The notes under the pieces were generated by a model. It was not told the origin of the DNA and made no database searches. It saw nothing but the letters and a program-made list of their open reading frames with translations. Source: VFBF01 sp034440275 (GTDB lineage Bacteria > Pseudomonadota > Alphaproteobacteria > Caulobacterales > Aquidulcibacteraceae). From it: 31,747 bases of DNA. This document shows positions 1 to 9,158 of this stretch, in pieces. The position numbers were made by a program, and so were the translations under genes. The stretch is from positions 1 through 31,747 of the forward strand of contig JAWXBS010000127.1 of the NCBI GenBank assembly GCA_034440275.1, in the 5' to 3' direction. Positions within the stretch are counted from its first letter, which is position 1, and every line of letters begins with the position of its first letter.

Positions 1-36
1 GACCATGTTCTTCCTCTCGGGACTCACGGACGGTTT

Positions 37-816
37 GTGACGCGACCCTTTCCCACCAAGAACCTGCGCTTCTATCTGACCGCGCCGTCGCCGTGTCCGT
101 ATCTGCCGGACCGTCGCGAGCGGAAGGTATTCACGGGGCTTGAAGGACCGGACGCCGCTTCGGTGAATGACAGCCTCACGCACGCTGGCTTCCGCCGCTC
201 GCAGAACATCGCATATCGCCCGGCCTGCGATATGTGCGACGCCTGCGTCTCCGCGCGCGTTGTCTCCGGAAAGTTCGCGCCGAACCGCCGTTGGCGGAAG
301 ATCATCGCGCGCAATCAGGACCTGTCGCGGCATCTGCGTCCTGGTGAAGCGACGGAAGAGCAATTCTGGCTGCTGCGCCGCTATCTGCTTTCGCGCCACG
401 GCGAAGGCGGCATGTCCGAGATGACGCTGCTCGACTACGCGGCCATGGTTGAAGAAACGGCTGTGAAGACGCACATCGTGGAATATCGCTTTACCGGCCC
501 CGGCGCAGACCAAGGCGAACTCGCCGCATGCGCCCTTGTCGACGTGCTGCGCGACGGCCTCTCTCTGGTCTACAGCTTTTTCGACACGCGCGACGCCAAG
601 CGCAGCCTCGGCAGCTACATCATTCTCGATCACATCGCGCAGACGCAGGCGGCCGGCTTCCCGCACCTCTATCTCGGCTACTGGGTGAACGGCAGCGAGA
701 AGATGGCCTACAAGGCGCAGTTCCAACCCATCGAACTGTTGCGCGGCGGCGCGTGGCGACCGTTCAGCGATACCCACTTCGGCGAGCATCTCGACCCGGA
801 CGAAGTCGAGAACTAG
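37..816 (+). CDS. bpt: Aspartate/glutamate leucyltransferase (Bpt)
   Basis: A 259-residue protein of the usual Bpt length. It transfers Leu from Leu-tRNA to N-terminal Asp or Glu of proteins, marking them for ClpAP degradation through the N-end rule, in the cytoplasm. The N-terminal half carries the family's conserved cysteine cluster (CDMCDAC around residues 64-70) after a PCPYLP segment, and the C-terminal half has the GNAT-like acyltransferase region with LGYWV and KMAYKAQF, both typical of the family. The start is GTG at 37; no in-frame ATG is suitably placed. It converges on the M48 protease gene, and the two share a CTAG that gives both a TAG stop. A minus-strand ATG at 4-6 with GAGGA upstream suggests a divergent gene starting just off the left edge. 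Confidence 0.95.
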   Translation: MTRPFPTKNLRFYLTAPSPCPYLPDRRERKVFTGLEGPDAASVNDSLTHAGFRRSQNIAYRPACDMCDACVSARVVSGKFAPNRRWRKIIARNQDLSRHLRPGEATEEQFWLLRRYLLSRHGEGGMSEMTLLDYAAMVEETAVKTHIVEYRFTGPGADQGELAACALVDVLRDGLSLVYSFFDTRDAKRSLGSYIILDHIAQTQAAGFPHLYLGYWVNGSEKMAYKAQFQPIELLRGGAWRPFSDTHFGEHLDPDEVEN

Positions 817-1856
817 GCCGCGCCCCAAGGGCCGCTCTTCACGGGCGTATGCGCGATCAGATCATCCCGCCCGCCAGCGAATGTCACGAGCGCGGCGATG
901 CGTTTCTCGATCGAGGGGTGCGTGGCGAAGATCTCGCCGATACCCACGTGTGCATTCTCGATGAACATTTCGCGGACTTCGGCCGGTGCATTCGCAACTT
1001 CGGCGTTGCCGGATATCTTGCGCAGCGCAGAGATCATCGCATCGGCGTTCTTGGTGAGTTCGACGGCGCCTGCGTCCGCGAGGTACTCGCGGCGCCGCGA
1101 GAGCGCAAAGCGGATCACGATCGCCAGCGCATAGGCCACCGCGATGATCGCCAGCGCCGCGACGATGGCGATGAGCGCTGCGCCGCCGGAGTCCCGTGAA
1201 GAAGACCGATTGCTCCCGCCTCCGCCGCTCCCGCCGAAACGCACATTTGTCAGGCCGCGAAACATGAGTTCGCCAATGAAGGAGAAGATGCCGACGAAGA
1301 TCACCGCGATCACCAGCAGGCGGACATCGCGGTTGCGGATGTGGGTGAGTTCGTGGGCGAGCACGGCTTCCAGCTCGGCGTTGTCGAGCGACTGCAGCAA
1401 CCCGCTTGTGACAGTGATGGAGTACTGCTTCTCGTGCAGCCCGCTCGCGAAAGCGTTGAGCGCCGGCGTCTCGATCACCCGCAGCGACGGCATGGCCACG
1501 CCGCGCGAAATGCAAAGGTTCTCGAGCAGGTTCCAGACGCGCGGGTCCTGCTGGCGCGTCAGCACGCGCGCGCCAGTCGACATGTCGATCAGCGCCTGGT
1601 GCGAGAAGTAAGCGATCACGAACCAGACGAGCGCGCCGCCGATCGCGAACGGCCAGGCGGTCACAAGGCTGTTGGCGGCCCAGATGAACGGCCCCTCGAC
1701 CCCGTAGCCGTACTCACCGAAGTCGCCCGTCACGCCTGCATAGAGCAGGAACAGTCCGTACATCAGCAGCAGCAAGAGAACGGGAAAGCCCGCCAGCAAG
1801 AGGACGGACTTGAAGTTGTTGCTCGAGATATGCGTGCCGAGCCCGAAGGCGGCCAT
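813..1856 (-). CDS. M48 family membrane zinc metalloprotease (HtpX-like)
   Basis: A 347-residue inner-membrane peptidase. Two hydrophobic segments lie near residues 18-42 and 65-85. The zinc-binding HELTH motif is at 168-172, and the third ligand is probably E257 in REYLADAGAVE. Two more hydrophobic stretches (about 180-197 and 226-250) flank a Gly/Ser-rich linker. HtpX-type enzymes cut damaged membrane proteins from the cytoplasmic side. It lies 28 bp downstream of lemA on the same strand; LemA with an M48 protease is a recurring bacterial gene pair, so co-transcription is likely. It is longer than E. coli HtpX (about 293 aa), fitting the M48 proteins that accompany LemA, so I do not assign the symbol htpX. 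The substrate is unknown. Confidence 0.9.
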   Translation of the reverse strand: MAAFGLGTHISSNNFKSVLLLAGFPVLLLLLMYGLFLLYAGVTGDFGEYGYGVEGPFIWAANSLVTAWPFAIGGALVWFVIAYFSHQALIDMSTGARVLTRQQDPRVWNLLENLCISRGVAMPSLRVIETPALNAFASGLHEKQYSITVTSGLLQSLDNAELEAVLAHELTHIRNRDVRLLVIAVIFVGIFSFIGELMFRGLTNVRFGGSGGGGSNRSSSRDSGGAALIAIVAALAIIAVAYALAIVIRFALSRRREYLADAGAVELTKNADAMISALRKISGNAEVANAPAEVREMFIENAHVGIGEIFATHPSIEKRIAALVTFAGGRDDLIAHTPVKSGPWGAA

Positions 1857-1884
1857 GTCATCTCACCGCGTTGCGGACGGGCCT

Positions 1885-2448
1885 TTAGAACTTGACCTGC
1901 GGCACGGTTTCCACCTGCGCACGACTTTCGCCAAGGTCGAAGGACTCGCGCTGCGTGAAGCCAAGCATGCCTGCGAACAACACTGCCGGGAATTGCTGGA
2001 TGCCGGTGTTGTACTCGTTGACCGCGTTGTTGAAGAAGCGACGCGCGGCTGCGATCTTGTTCTCGATGTCCGACAATTCGGCCGAGAGCTGCTGGAAGTT
2101 GGTGTTGGCCTTGAGGTCCGGATAGGCCTCGCTCAGCGCGATGAGCTTGCCGAGCGCCGCGCCGAGCACGCCCTCCGCCTGCGCCTGCGCCGCCGTACCG
2201 CCGCCGGACGCCATCGCCGAGTTGCGCGCCTGGATGACCGCCTCCAGCGTGCCCTTCTCGTGCGTCGCGTAGCCTTTGACGGTCTCCACGAGGTTCGGGA
2301 TGAGATCGTGGCGCTGCTTCAGCTGCACGTCGATGTCGGCAAACGACTGGGTGACGCGGTTCCGGAGTGAAACCAGCGTGTTGTAGATGCCGACGGCCAT
2401 CAACACGAGGACGCCGACGACGATCAGAGCGATGACGAGGCCAGACAT
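1885..2448 (-). CDS. lemA: LemA family protein
   Basis: A 187-residue LemA-family protein: one N-terminal transmembrane helix (about residues 4-25) followed by a long helical domain. Family hallmarks are visible: LRNRVTQSFADIDVQLKQR, HDLIPNLVETVKGYA, and the C-terminal region with FNNAVNEYNT. I chose the ATG at 2448, because GGAG lies 8 nt upstream; an in-frame GTG three codons earlier at 2457 would have no comparable site. The family's biochemical role is poorly defined. The protein is usually anchored in the membrane with its helical bundle outside the cytoplasm. Its downstream partner is an M48 protease, which suggests a joint role in envelope protein quality control (inference). Confidence 0.93.
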   Translation of the reverse strand: MSGLVIALIVVGVLVLMAVGIYNTLVSLRNRVTQSFADIDVQLKQRHDLIPNLVETVKGYATHEKGTLEAVIQARNSAMASGGGTAAQAQAEGVLGAALGKLIALSEAYPDLKANTNFQQLSAELSDIENKIAAARRFFNNAVNEYNTGIQQFPAVLFAGMLGFTQRESFDLGESRAQVETVPQVKF

Positions 2449-2510
2449 GCGAAGCACTCCGAAAAGGTACTGACCCTTAGCGCGCCAAGGCGTTCGGCGC
2501 TAGCGGCGCG

Positions 2511-4757
2511 CTATTCGCCCTGGAACTTCCCGCTGCGGGAGAAGCCGCGCGGCGCGATGCGACCTGACGAAGCGCGCTTGCCGACGTGCTCCTTCCACTC
2601 CGCAACCGTCCGCGTCCGCCCGGCGGAGTCGATCCAGGAAAGCCCGTCGACTTTCTTGAACACCACCGCATCGAGCAGGCCGCCGTCCTTGAACGCTTGC
2701 AACCTCACGCCCTTGCCGCGGCTCATCTCCGGCACCTCGCCGAGCGGGAAGACGAGGAGCTTCCGGTTCTCGCCGATCACCGCGACCATGTCGCCGTCCA
2801 CCGGCGTGCAGACCTGCGCGAAGGCCATCCCCGACACCGCAAGCACTTGCTTGCCGGCGCGCTTGGTCGCGACCATCTCGTCTTCCGTCACGACGAAGCC
2901 GTGACCGTCCGAACTCGCCACCAGCATCTTTGCGCCGGGCGTGAACGCGATCAGCGCGATCAGGTCCTGATCCTCGCCGAGCTCGATCATCAGCCGGATG
3001 GGTTCGCCCATGCCGCGCCCGCCGGGCAGCTTGTCGGCGCCGAGCGTGAAGGCCCGGCCATCGGTGGCCATGAGGATGATCTTGTCGGTCGTCTCGCACT
3101 GGAGAAGAAAGGCCTGACGGTCGCCTTCCTTGTATTTCAGCGTGTCGGTGTCGGTCGTGTGCCCCTTGAGGGCGCGCACCCAGCCCTTTTCGGACAGCAC
3201 GACCGTGATCGGCTCGCGCACGATGAAGGCGTCGACGGAGATTTCCGCCTGCCCGCTGACGTCGCCGAACTGCGCACGGCGACGGCCCCATGGCGTCGTC
3301 TCGGCGAAAACGCCGCGCGTCTTCGTCAGCTGCTGGCCGATCTTGGTCCACTGGCGCGCGTCGCTGCCGAGCAGAAGCGTCAGCGCTTCCTGCTCTTCGC
3401 GCAGCGCCTTGTCCTCGCGGCGGATCTCCATCTCCTCGAGCTTGCGCAACTGGCGCAGGCGCGTGTTGAGGATGGCCTCGGCCTGGATCTCGTTCAGCTT
3501 GAACCGCTTGATCAGGACGGGCTTGGGCTCGTCCTCGTTGCGGATGATGCGGATCACCTCGTCGAGGTTGAGGAAAACGACCAGCAGGCCCGCGAGGATT
3601 TCGAGGCGGGCGGCGATCTTGCGCAGGCGGAAGGCGCTGCGCCGCTGCAAGACCTCGCGCTGGTGATCGAGGAAGGCTTGCAGCACTTCCTTGAGCGCCA
3701 TCACGCGGGGCACGCCCTGCGCGTCGAGCACGTTCATGTTGAGCGGTATGCGGGTTTCCAGTTCGGAGAGCTTGAAGAGGCTCTCCATCAGCACCGCGGG
3801 CTCGACGGTGCGCGCACGCGGTTCGAGCACGATGCGCACGGTTTCCGCGCTCTCGTCGCGCACGTCGCCCAGCAGCGGGGCCTTCTTGTTTTCCACCAGA
3901 TCGGCGAGCGCGCTGATCAGCTTGGCCTTTTGCACCTGGTACGGAATTTCCGTGACGATGATGCGCCATGTGCCGCGCGAGAGCTCTTCGACCTCCCACT
4001 TCGACCGCAGGCGGAAACCGCCGCGTCCCGTGGCGTAGGCTTCACGGATCGCCGCCGTCGGCTCGACGACGATACCGCCGGTCGGGAAGTCCGGCCCCGG
4101 CACGAAGCGCATGAGATCGTCGACCGTCGCGTTCGGCGTCTTGATCAGATGCAGGCACGCGTCGATCAGTTCGGCGACATTGTGCGGCGGCACGGCCGTG
4201 GCCATGCCGACGGCGATGCCTGTGGAGCCGTTGGCGAGCAGGTTCGGAAACGCCGCCGGAAGAACGACCGGCTCCTGGCCCTGGCCCGAATACGTCTCGC
4301 GGAAATCGACCGCGTCTTCCTCGATGCCTTCCAGCAGCAGCAACGCCGCCTGCGTCATGCGCGCTTCGGTGTAGCGGTAGGCGGCGGGGCTATCGCCATC
4401 GACATTGCCGAAATTGCCCTGGCCGTCGACAAGCGGATAGCGCGAGGAGAAGTCCTGCGCGAGGCGCACCATCGCGTCGTAGATCGCGCTGTCGCCGTGC
4501 GGGTGGAAGTCGCCCATTACGTCGCCGACGATTTTCGCGCTCTTCTTGAACGCGGCGTCCGGCGAGAGATTGAGGTTCGACATCCCGTAGAGGATGCGGC
4601 GGTGTACGGGCTTCAGCCCGTCGCGCACGTCCGGCACGGCCCGCGACGTGATCGTCGAGAGCGCATACGCAAGAAAGCGCTTGGACAGCGCCTCCCCGAT
4701 CGGTTCGTTGACGATGCGGCCGCCGTCTTCCGGCGGGGAACTCATGTCGTCGGCCAT
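2511..4757 (-). CDS. parC: DNA topoisomerase IV subunit A
   Basis: A 748-residue protein, the size expected for alphaproteobacterial ParC. With ParE it forms topoisomerase IV, which decatenates replicated chromosomes. The N-terminal breakage-reunion domain contains VPDVRDGLKPVHRR (about 41-54), the quinolone-determining segment HPHGDSAIYD (85-94, with the usual Ser90 and Asp94) and the catalytic tyrosine in RYTEAR (Tyr129). The C-terminal beta-pinwheel region is shorter and more divergent than in GyrA, and no GyrA-box is evident, which favours ParC. The open frame continues upstream to 5072 into recO, but the ATG at 4757 is preceded by GGAAGG and matches the normal N-terminus, so the extension is an artefact. 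It is the last gene of the pyrE-parC run. Confidence 0.95.
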   Translation of the reverse strand: MADDMSSPPEDGGRIVNEPIGEALSKRFLAYALSTITSRAVPDVRDGLKPVHRRILYGMSNLNLSPDAAFKKSAKIVGDVMGDFHPHGDSAIYDAMVRLAQDFSSRYPLVDGQGNFGNVDGDSPAAYRYTEARMTQAALLLLEGIEEDAVDFRETYSGQGQEPVVLPAAFPNLLANGSTGIAVGMATAVPPHNVAELIDACLHLIKTPNATVDDLMRFVPGPDFPTGGIVVEPTAAIREAYATGRGGFRLRSKWEVEELSRGTWRIIVTEIPYQVQKAKLISALADLVENKKAPLLGDVRDESAETVRIVLEPRARTVEPAVLMESLFKLSELETRIPLNMNVLDAQGVPRVMALKEVLQAFLDHQREVLQRRSAFRLRKIAARLEILAGLLVVFLNLDEVIRIIRNEDEPKPVLIKRFKLNEIQAEAILNTRLRQLRKLEEMEIRREDKALREEQEALTLLLGSDARQWTKIGQQLTKTRGVFAETTPWGRRRAQFGDVSGQAEISVDAFIVREPITVVLSEKGWVRALKGHTTDTDTLKYKEGDRQAFLLQCETTDKIILMATDGRAFTLGADKLPGGRGMGEPIRLMIELGEDQDLIALIAFTPGAKMLVASSDGHGFVVTEDEMVATKRAGKQVLAVSGMAFAQVCTPVDGDMVAVIGENRKLLVFPLGEVPEMSRGKGVRLQAFKDGGLLDAVVFKKVDGLSWIDSAGRTRTVAEWKEHVGKRASSGRIAPRGFSRSGKFQGE

Positions 4758-4792
4758 TCTGCCTTCCGCGTGATTCGTTCGGTTCCTAATAC

Positions 4793-5533
4793 CTAGAGTC
4801 GGCCCCGATGGCCCAACGCCTCGATCAGCCGCCGCCGCGCCTCGGGCATGCCCTCGCCCCGGCGGTCGAAGAGGCGGCGTTCCAGAAACCAGCCCGCCAG
4901 AGCGAAAGCGTCGGCCACGTCGCCTGATTCGAGCGGCGCCTCGGCGTTCACGAGGAAAGGCGGCAGGCGCAGAAGCTTGTCGGCATATTCCTCCCCGGCG
5001 GACCGGCTGGCGGCGCGGCCGGACTTGGGGCTGACGAAGGCCAGATCGTCGTTCGCGCCAGTCAGCGCGCATTCCTTGAGATCGAGCCCGTAGCCGAGGT
5101 CGGCCAGCAAGCCGAGTTCGAAGCGGGTATAAACGGCAGGCCAGAGCTCGGGTTCGGCGAACGCCTCGATCAGCACCTGCAGCGCGTCATAGATGCCCCC
5201 ATAGGGCTGCCGCTCCACCGCACCGGCACGGATCAGCGCGACGGCCGACAAGAGCCCCGCCAATGCGGCCGGATCGTCGAGCACCCGCGCGGCGTGCGGT
5301 TCGAGCAGTTCGAGCGGCGCGAAGAAACCGAGTTGATCGGCGGTGCGCGCCTTCCATGTGACGCGGACGAGATTGCCCGCCTGCAGCACCGGCTTCATCC
5401 GCCGCGACGCACCGCCATGGACGATGGCCGCTGCCCGTCCGTGCGTGCGGGAGAAAACCTCCGCCAGCGCCTGCGTCTCGCCATACGCGCGCGCGCCGAG
5501 CACGATCGCGTCGTCGGTCCACTCGACGCTCAC
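4793..5533 (-). CDS. recO: DNA repair protein RecO
   Basis: A 246-residue RecO. It is a RecFOR-pathway mediator that anneals DNA and helps load RecA onto SSB-coated single strands. The N-terminal OB-fold begins with the characteristic VEWTDDAIVLGARAYGE and is followed by the RTHGR and HGGASRR segments; the rest is helical. I prefer the GTG at 5533, because its GTGA overlaps the era stop codon and GGAG lies 5 nt upstream, the usual sign of translational coupling. A GTG at 5545 would add four residues. It lies between era and parC, as in many alphaproteobacteria. Confidence 0.92.
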   Translation of the reverse strand: MSVEWTDDAIVLGARAYGETQALAEVFSRTHGRAAAIVHGGASRRMKPVLQAGNLVRVTWKARTADQLGFFAPLELLEPHAARVLDDPAALAGLLSAVALIRAGAVERQPYGGIYDALQVLIEAFAEPELWPAVYTRFELGLLADLGYGLDLKECALTGANDDLAFVSPKSGRAASRSAGEEYADKLLRLPPFLVNAEAPLESGDVADAFALAGWFLERRLFDRRGEGMPEARRRLIEALGHRGRL

Positions 5534-6477
5534 TCCTTCTCCCACTCCAGCCCCATGGCCTCGTAGCGGGCGCGTTCCTCGCTCCAGTTTTCCTTGAGCT
5601 TCACGTGCAGGAAGAGATGGACCGGACGGTCGAGGAAGGTCTGCAGTTCCTCGCGGGCGAGCTTACCGATGGTTTTGATCTGCTGGCCCTTGTCGCCGAT
5701 CATGATCTTGCGGTGGCCTTCACGCGCCACATAGATCGTCTGCTCGATCTTCACCGAGCCGTCGCGGCGCTCCTCCCACGTCTCCGTTTCGACGGTGATC
5801 TCGTAGGGAATTTCCTCGTGGACGCGCAGCATGATCTTTTCGCGCGTCACTTCCGCCGCGATCACGCGCATCGGCGCGTCCGCCGCCTGATCCTCCGGAT
5901 AGAGCCACGGGCCTTCGGGCGCGGTATCGGCGAGATGCTTCGTCAGATCGGCCACGCCGTCGCCGGTCAGCGCCGAGATCATGAACACATCCGAATAGAC
6001 GCCTTCGCCGTGCAGAGACTCTGCGACGCCCAGCAGCGCGTCGCGCGGCATCGCATCCACTTTATTGAGCGCTAGGATCGCCGTGCGGCTCGCCTCTTTC
6101 AGACCCTTCACGATACGCGCGACGTCTTCCACCTGCCGCACGTCCGCGCCGTCCGGATTGCCGGCGATGGAGCGCGCCTGGCTCGGCGCATCGACGAGGT
6201 GGATGACGCTGTCGGCGTCGCCTGCACTGCCCCACGCGGCGCGCACCATGGCGCGATCCAGCCGGCGGCGCGGCGCGAACACGCCGGGGGTGTCGATAAG
6301 GACGAGTTGCGCGGGCCCTTGCATCGCAATGCCGCGCAGCGGCGCGCGCGTCGTCTGCACCTTCTGCGTGACGATGGCGATCTTGGAGCCGACGATCTGA
6401 TTGACGAGCGTGGATTTGCCGGCGTTCGGCGCGCCGATGATGGCGACGATCGCGGCGCGGGTTTTGATGTCAGACAC
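5530..6477 (-). CDS. era: GTPase Era
   Basis: A 315-residue Era. This GTPase binds the 3' end of 16S rRNA and checks 30S subunit maturation. The G1 motif GAPNAGKST is at residues 15-23, G3 DTPG at 62-65 and G4 NKVD at 138-141. The C-terminal KH domain shows the IGDKG loop and the VKENWSE-like ending of the family (here KLKENWSEE). The start is GTG at 6477, and the first eight bases overlap the end of rnc, so Era and RNase III, both acting on rRNA, are probably translated in a coupled way. Confidence 0.96.
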   Translation of the reverse strand: MSDIKTRAAIVAIIGAPNAGKSTLVNQIVGSKIAIVTQKVQTTRAPLRGIAMQGPAQLVLIDTPGVFAPRRRLDRAMVRAAWGSAGDADSVIHLVDAPSQARSIAGNPDGADVRQVEDVARIVKGLKEASRTAILALNKVDAMPRDALLGVAESLHGEGVYSDVFMISALTGDGVADLTKHLADTAPEGPWLYPEDQAADAPMRVIAAEVTREKIMLRVHEEIPYEITVETETWEERRDGSVKIEQTIYVAREGHRKIMIGDKGQQIKTIGKLAREELQTFLDRPVHLFLHVKLKENWSEERARYEAMGLEWEKE

Positions 6478-7156
6478 GCACGCCGACCTGTTTCAGCGCC
6501 GCGCGCGCCGCTTCGCGTTCGGCATCGCGCTTGGAGCCGCCTTCACCGCGCATGGTCTCTAGTCCTTCCACTACTGCCTCGACGACGAAGCGCGGCGCGT
6601 GATCGGGCCCGCTGCGTTCGACGACATCATAGCGCGGATTGGGCCGTTTGCGGCTCGCCGTCCACTCCTGAAGCGCGGTCTTGGGATCCTGCGGCGCCTC
6701 GCCGGAGGCGAGGAACTCGTCAGCCCAATAGGTTTCGATGAAGGCGCGCGCCGCCTTTATGCCGCCGTCGAGGTAGAGCGCCGCGATCAGCGCCTCGCAT
6801 GCGTCGGCGAGAATGGTGTCCTTTTCCCGCCCCCCGGTGCGCGCTTCCGCCGCCGAAAGCACGAGCTGCGGCCCGATCCCCGCCCGCCGCGCCGCCCGTG
6901 CGCAGGCGTCGCGATTGACGAGCGCGTTGAAGCGCGGGGCGAGCTTGTCCTCGCCCTCCTTCGGAAAGAGCCCGTAGAGGTGCTCGCACACCACAAGACC
7001 GAGCACGCGGTCGCCGAGGAACTCCAGCCGCTCGTAGTCCGGCGCCGCCGCCTTGCCTTCCGCCGCGCTCGAATGCGTCAGCGCTTCCCGCAGCAGCGTT
7101 TTCTTGCGGAACGTGCGCCCGATGCGCGCCTCGAAGTCGTCCTTACTCGACGCCAT
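6470..7156 (-). CDS. rnc: Ribonuclease III
   Basis: A 228-residue RNase III, the normal bacterial length. It cuts double-stranded RNA, including the rRNA precursor. The signature ERLEFLGDRVL lies at residues 42-52 and supplies metal-binding acidic residues; the second acidic cluster is in DACEALIAALYLDGG. A double-stranded RNA-binding domain fills the C-terminus (from about 155), with a typical EGGSKRDAEREAA segment. Its start lies inside the end of lepB (14-nt overlap), and its stop overlaps the era start. Confidence 0.96.
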   Translation of the reverse strand: MASSKDDFEARIGRTFRKKTLLREALTHSSAAEGKAAAPDYERLEFLGDRVLGLVVCEHLYGLFPKEGEDKLAPRFNALVNRDACARAARRAGIGPQLVLSAAEARTGGREKDTILADACEALIAALYLDGGIKAARAFIETYWADEFLASGEAPQDPKTALQEWTASRKRPNPRYDVVERSGPDHAPRFVVEAVVEGLETMRGEGGSKRDAEREAARAALKQVGVRV

Positions 7157-7901
7157 GCACGAAGCGGTCGCCGCGGAAGCCGGTGATGAGGGTCCACGGC
7201 TTGATGAGGGAGGTGGTGTGATCGAACGACACGAACACGAACTGCGCCTTGCCGACGAGATGATCGTACGGGACGTAGCCGAAGCCGCCCATTTCGTAGC
7301 GGCTGTCGGCAGAGTTGTCCCGGTTGTCGCCCATCATCATGTAGTGCCCCTCGGGCACTTCATAGAGCTGGGTGTTGTCGCCTTCCGTGAGGCCCTTGTC
7401 GAAGGTCGTGTAGGACACGCCGTTCGGCAGCGTTTCGAGGTAGCGCGTGATCGGGCGCGTCTCGCCGTACTGGTCGGTAAAGTCGACGGTCGCCAGCTTT
7501 TCGCGCTTCACGGCTTCGCCGTTGATATAGAGGACGCTGTCCTTCACCTGGATGCGGTCGCCGGGAAGACCGATCAGGCGTTTGACGAAATCCTTGTCCT
7601 CGATGCCCGCCGGCCGGAAGACGACGATGTCGCCGCGGGTCGGCTGGCTGCCGAAGATGCGTCCGGGCGGCCCGAAGTTCAGCGGCGAGAGCGAGAATTT
7701 CGAATAGCCGTACGACCACTTGGTCACGACGATGTAGTCGCCCACCAGCAGCGTCGGCTCCATGGAGCCGGACGGAATGCGGAACGGCTGGGCGATCGCA
7801 AAACGAATCACCATCGCGAGCAGGAGCGCGTACAGGATCGTCTTGACGTTGTCCCAGAGCGCGCTCAGGCCGGTGGGCGCGCTGTCGACGGGGGCTCTCA
7901 T
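7143..7901 (-). CDS. lepB: Signal peptidase I
   Basis: A 252-residue type I signal peptidase of the inner membrane. It removes signal peptides from proteins exported by Sec or Tat. One N-terminal transmembrane segment (about residues 20-37) precedes SGSMEPTL, in which Ser46 is the nucleophile; the general base is Lys107 in DFVKRLIGLPGD. The conserved GDNRDNSADSR box is present near residue 200. Alphaproteobacterial enzymes usually have one membrane segment here, as seen. It lies between acpS (10-nt gap) and rnc (overlap). It presumably processes the signal-peptide-bearing proteins encoded at 15271-18884. Confidence 0.96.
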   Translation of the reverse strand: MRAPVDSAPTGLSALWDNVKTILYALLLAMVIRFAIAQPFRIPSGSMEPTLLVGDYIVVTKWSYGYSKFSLSPLNFGPPGRIFGSQPTRGDIVVFRPAGIEDKDFVKRLIGLPGDRIQVKDSVLYINGEAVKREKLATVDFTDQYGETRPITRYLETLPNGVSYTTFDKGLTEGDNTQLYEVPEGHYMMMGDNRDNSADSRYEMGGFGYVPYDHLVGKAQFVFVSFDHTTSLIKPWTLITGFRGDRFVHGVE

Positions 7902-7911
7902 GCAGGGTCCT

Positions 7912-8337
7912 CTACGGAAGCCCGGCCTCCGGAATCCCCTCCGGTTCAGCCGAGATGACGACGAAGGCCTGGGCGAGCGGGAAGTCGTCCGTCAGGCTTA
8001 CGTGAATGATAGACTTATAGCCTTGCGGCGACATTTCGGCCAAGCGCTGGGCTGCGCCGCCGGTGAGGATCATGGTCGGCTGGCCCGACCGGAGGTTCGC
8101 CACGCCCATGGCGCGCCAATAGACGCCCCGCCGGATCCCCGTCCCCAGCGCCTTGGAACAGGCCTCCTTGGCCGCAAACCGCTTGGCGTAGCTGGCCGCG
8201 CGCTGGGCCGGGCGGCGTTCCGACCGCCGCTGCTCCTCCGCCGTGTAGAGCCGGGCCAGCATCCGTTCCCCGTGCCGGTCTAGCGCCCGCTCGATCCGCC
8301 GGATGTCGATCAGGTCCGATCCGATGCCGAGGATCAT
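7912..8337 (-). CDS. acpS: Holo-[acyl-carrier-protein] synthase
   Basis: A 141-residue AcpS. It transfers 4'-phosphopantetheine from CoA to a serine of acyl carrier protein, activating fatty acid synthesis. The N-terminal GIGSDLIDIRRIE contains the metal-binding Asp8, and the second motif RFAAKEACSKALG supplies Glu58. The start ATG overlaps the pdxJ stop as ATGA, so translation is coupled to pdxJ, as commonly seen in proteobacteria. Confidence 0.95.
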   Translation of the reverse strand: MILGIGSDLIDIRRIERALDRHGERMLARLYTAEEQRRSERRPAQRAASYAKRFAAKEACSKALGTGIRRGVYWRAMGVANLRSGQPTMILTGGAAQRLAEMSPQGYKSIIHVSLTDDFPLAQAFVVISAEPEGIPEAGLP

Positions 8338-9107
8338 GCTCTCTGCGGCCCGCCCGACGGTCCGAACCGGCCTTCCAGCATCAGCGTCTTCATCCGGCGG
8401 ATGGCGGCGTCGAACCCGATGAAGATAGCCTCCCCCACGAGGAAGTGGCCGATGTTCAGCTCCCGGATCTCAGCGATGGCAGCCACCGGCCCGACGGAGT
8501 CGAAGGTGATGCCGTGGCCGGCGTGGACCTCGATCCCCCGCGCCACGCCTTCACGGGCGGCGTCGCGAATAAGCACCAGTTCGGTTTCCGCCCTGAGAAC
8601 GTCGCCCTTCGACACCGCCTCGCAATAGGCGCCCGTATGCAGTTCGACCACGGGCGCGCCGAGCGCCTGTGCTACCGCGATCTGCACAGGATGGGGGTCG
8701 ATGAAGAGAGAGACCCGGATGCCCGCATCACGCAGGCGGGTCACGAACGGCGCGACCGTGTTGTGCTGGCCGGCCACATCGAGGCCGCCTTCCGTCGTGC
8801 GCTCCTCGCGGCGCTCCGGCACCAGGCACACCGCGTGCGGGTGCGCCGCCAGCGCGAGTGCGAGCATCTCGTCGGTGCAGGCCATTTCGAGATTGATCGG
8901 CAGCGTGACGGAGGTGGATATCCGCGCGAGATCGTCCTCGCGGACGTGTCGGCGATCTTCCCGGACGTGAAGCGTAATGCCATCGGCGCCCGCCTCTGCA
9001 GCCATTTGTGCGGCGCGCGCGGGATCAGGATGCGGACCGCCGCGGGCGTTCCGGATCGTCGCGACGTGATCGATGTTGACCCCCAATCGGGGTGCGGGGG
9101 CGCTCAT
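8334..9107 (-). CDS. pdxJ: Pyridoxine 5'-phosphate synthase
   Basis: A 257-residue PdxJ. It condenses 1-deoxy-D-xylulose 5-phosphate with 3-amino-2-oxopropyl phosphate to form pyridoxine 5'-phosphate, the last step of the DXP-dependent vitamin B6 route. The N-terminal LGVNIDHVATIRNARGG and the internal TLHVREDRRHVRE, LVPERREE and HAGHGI segments are diagnostic. The TIM-barrel length is normal. It sits between pyrE (51-bp gap) and acpS (overlap). Both pdxJ and acpS products feed cofactor supply. Confidence 0.96.
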   Translation of the reverse strand: MSAPAPRLGVNIDHVATIRNARGGPHPDPARAAQMAAEAGADGITLHVREDRRHVREDDLARISTSVTLPINLEMACTDEMLALALAAHPHAVCLVPERREERTTEGGLDVAGQHNTVAPFVTRLRDAGIRVSLFIDPHPVQIAVAQALGAPVVELHTGAYCEAVSKGDVLRAETELVLIRDAAREGVARGIEVHAGHGITFDSVGPVAAIAEIRELNIGHFLVGEAIFIGFDAAIRRMKTLMLEGRFGPSGGPQRA

Positions 9108-9158
9108 GGAGACGGTTCCTTTCAGCGCGCCCTATGTGGGGCCGATTGCGCGCCCGCG

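Noticed and set aside
2586..4796. A 736-codon plus-strand frame opposite parC
   Set aside because: Antisense shadow of a GC-rich gene; no recognisable domain, while parC is clearly real.
4758..5072. N-terminal extension of parC
   Set aside because: It overlaps recO, has no homology to ParC, and the ATG at 4757 has a ribosome site and gives the usual N-terminus.
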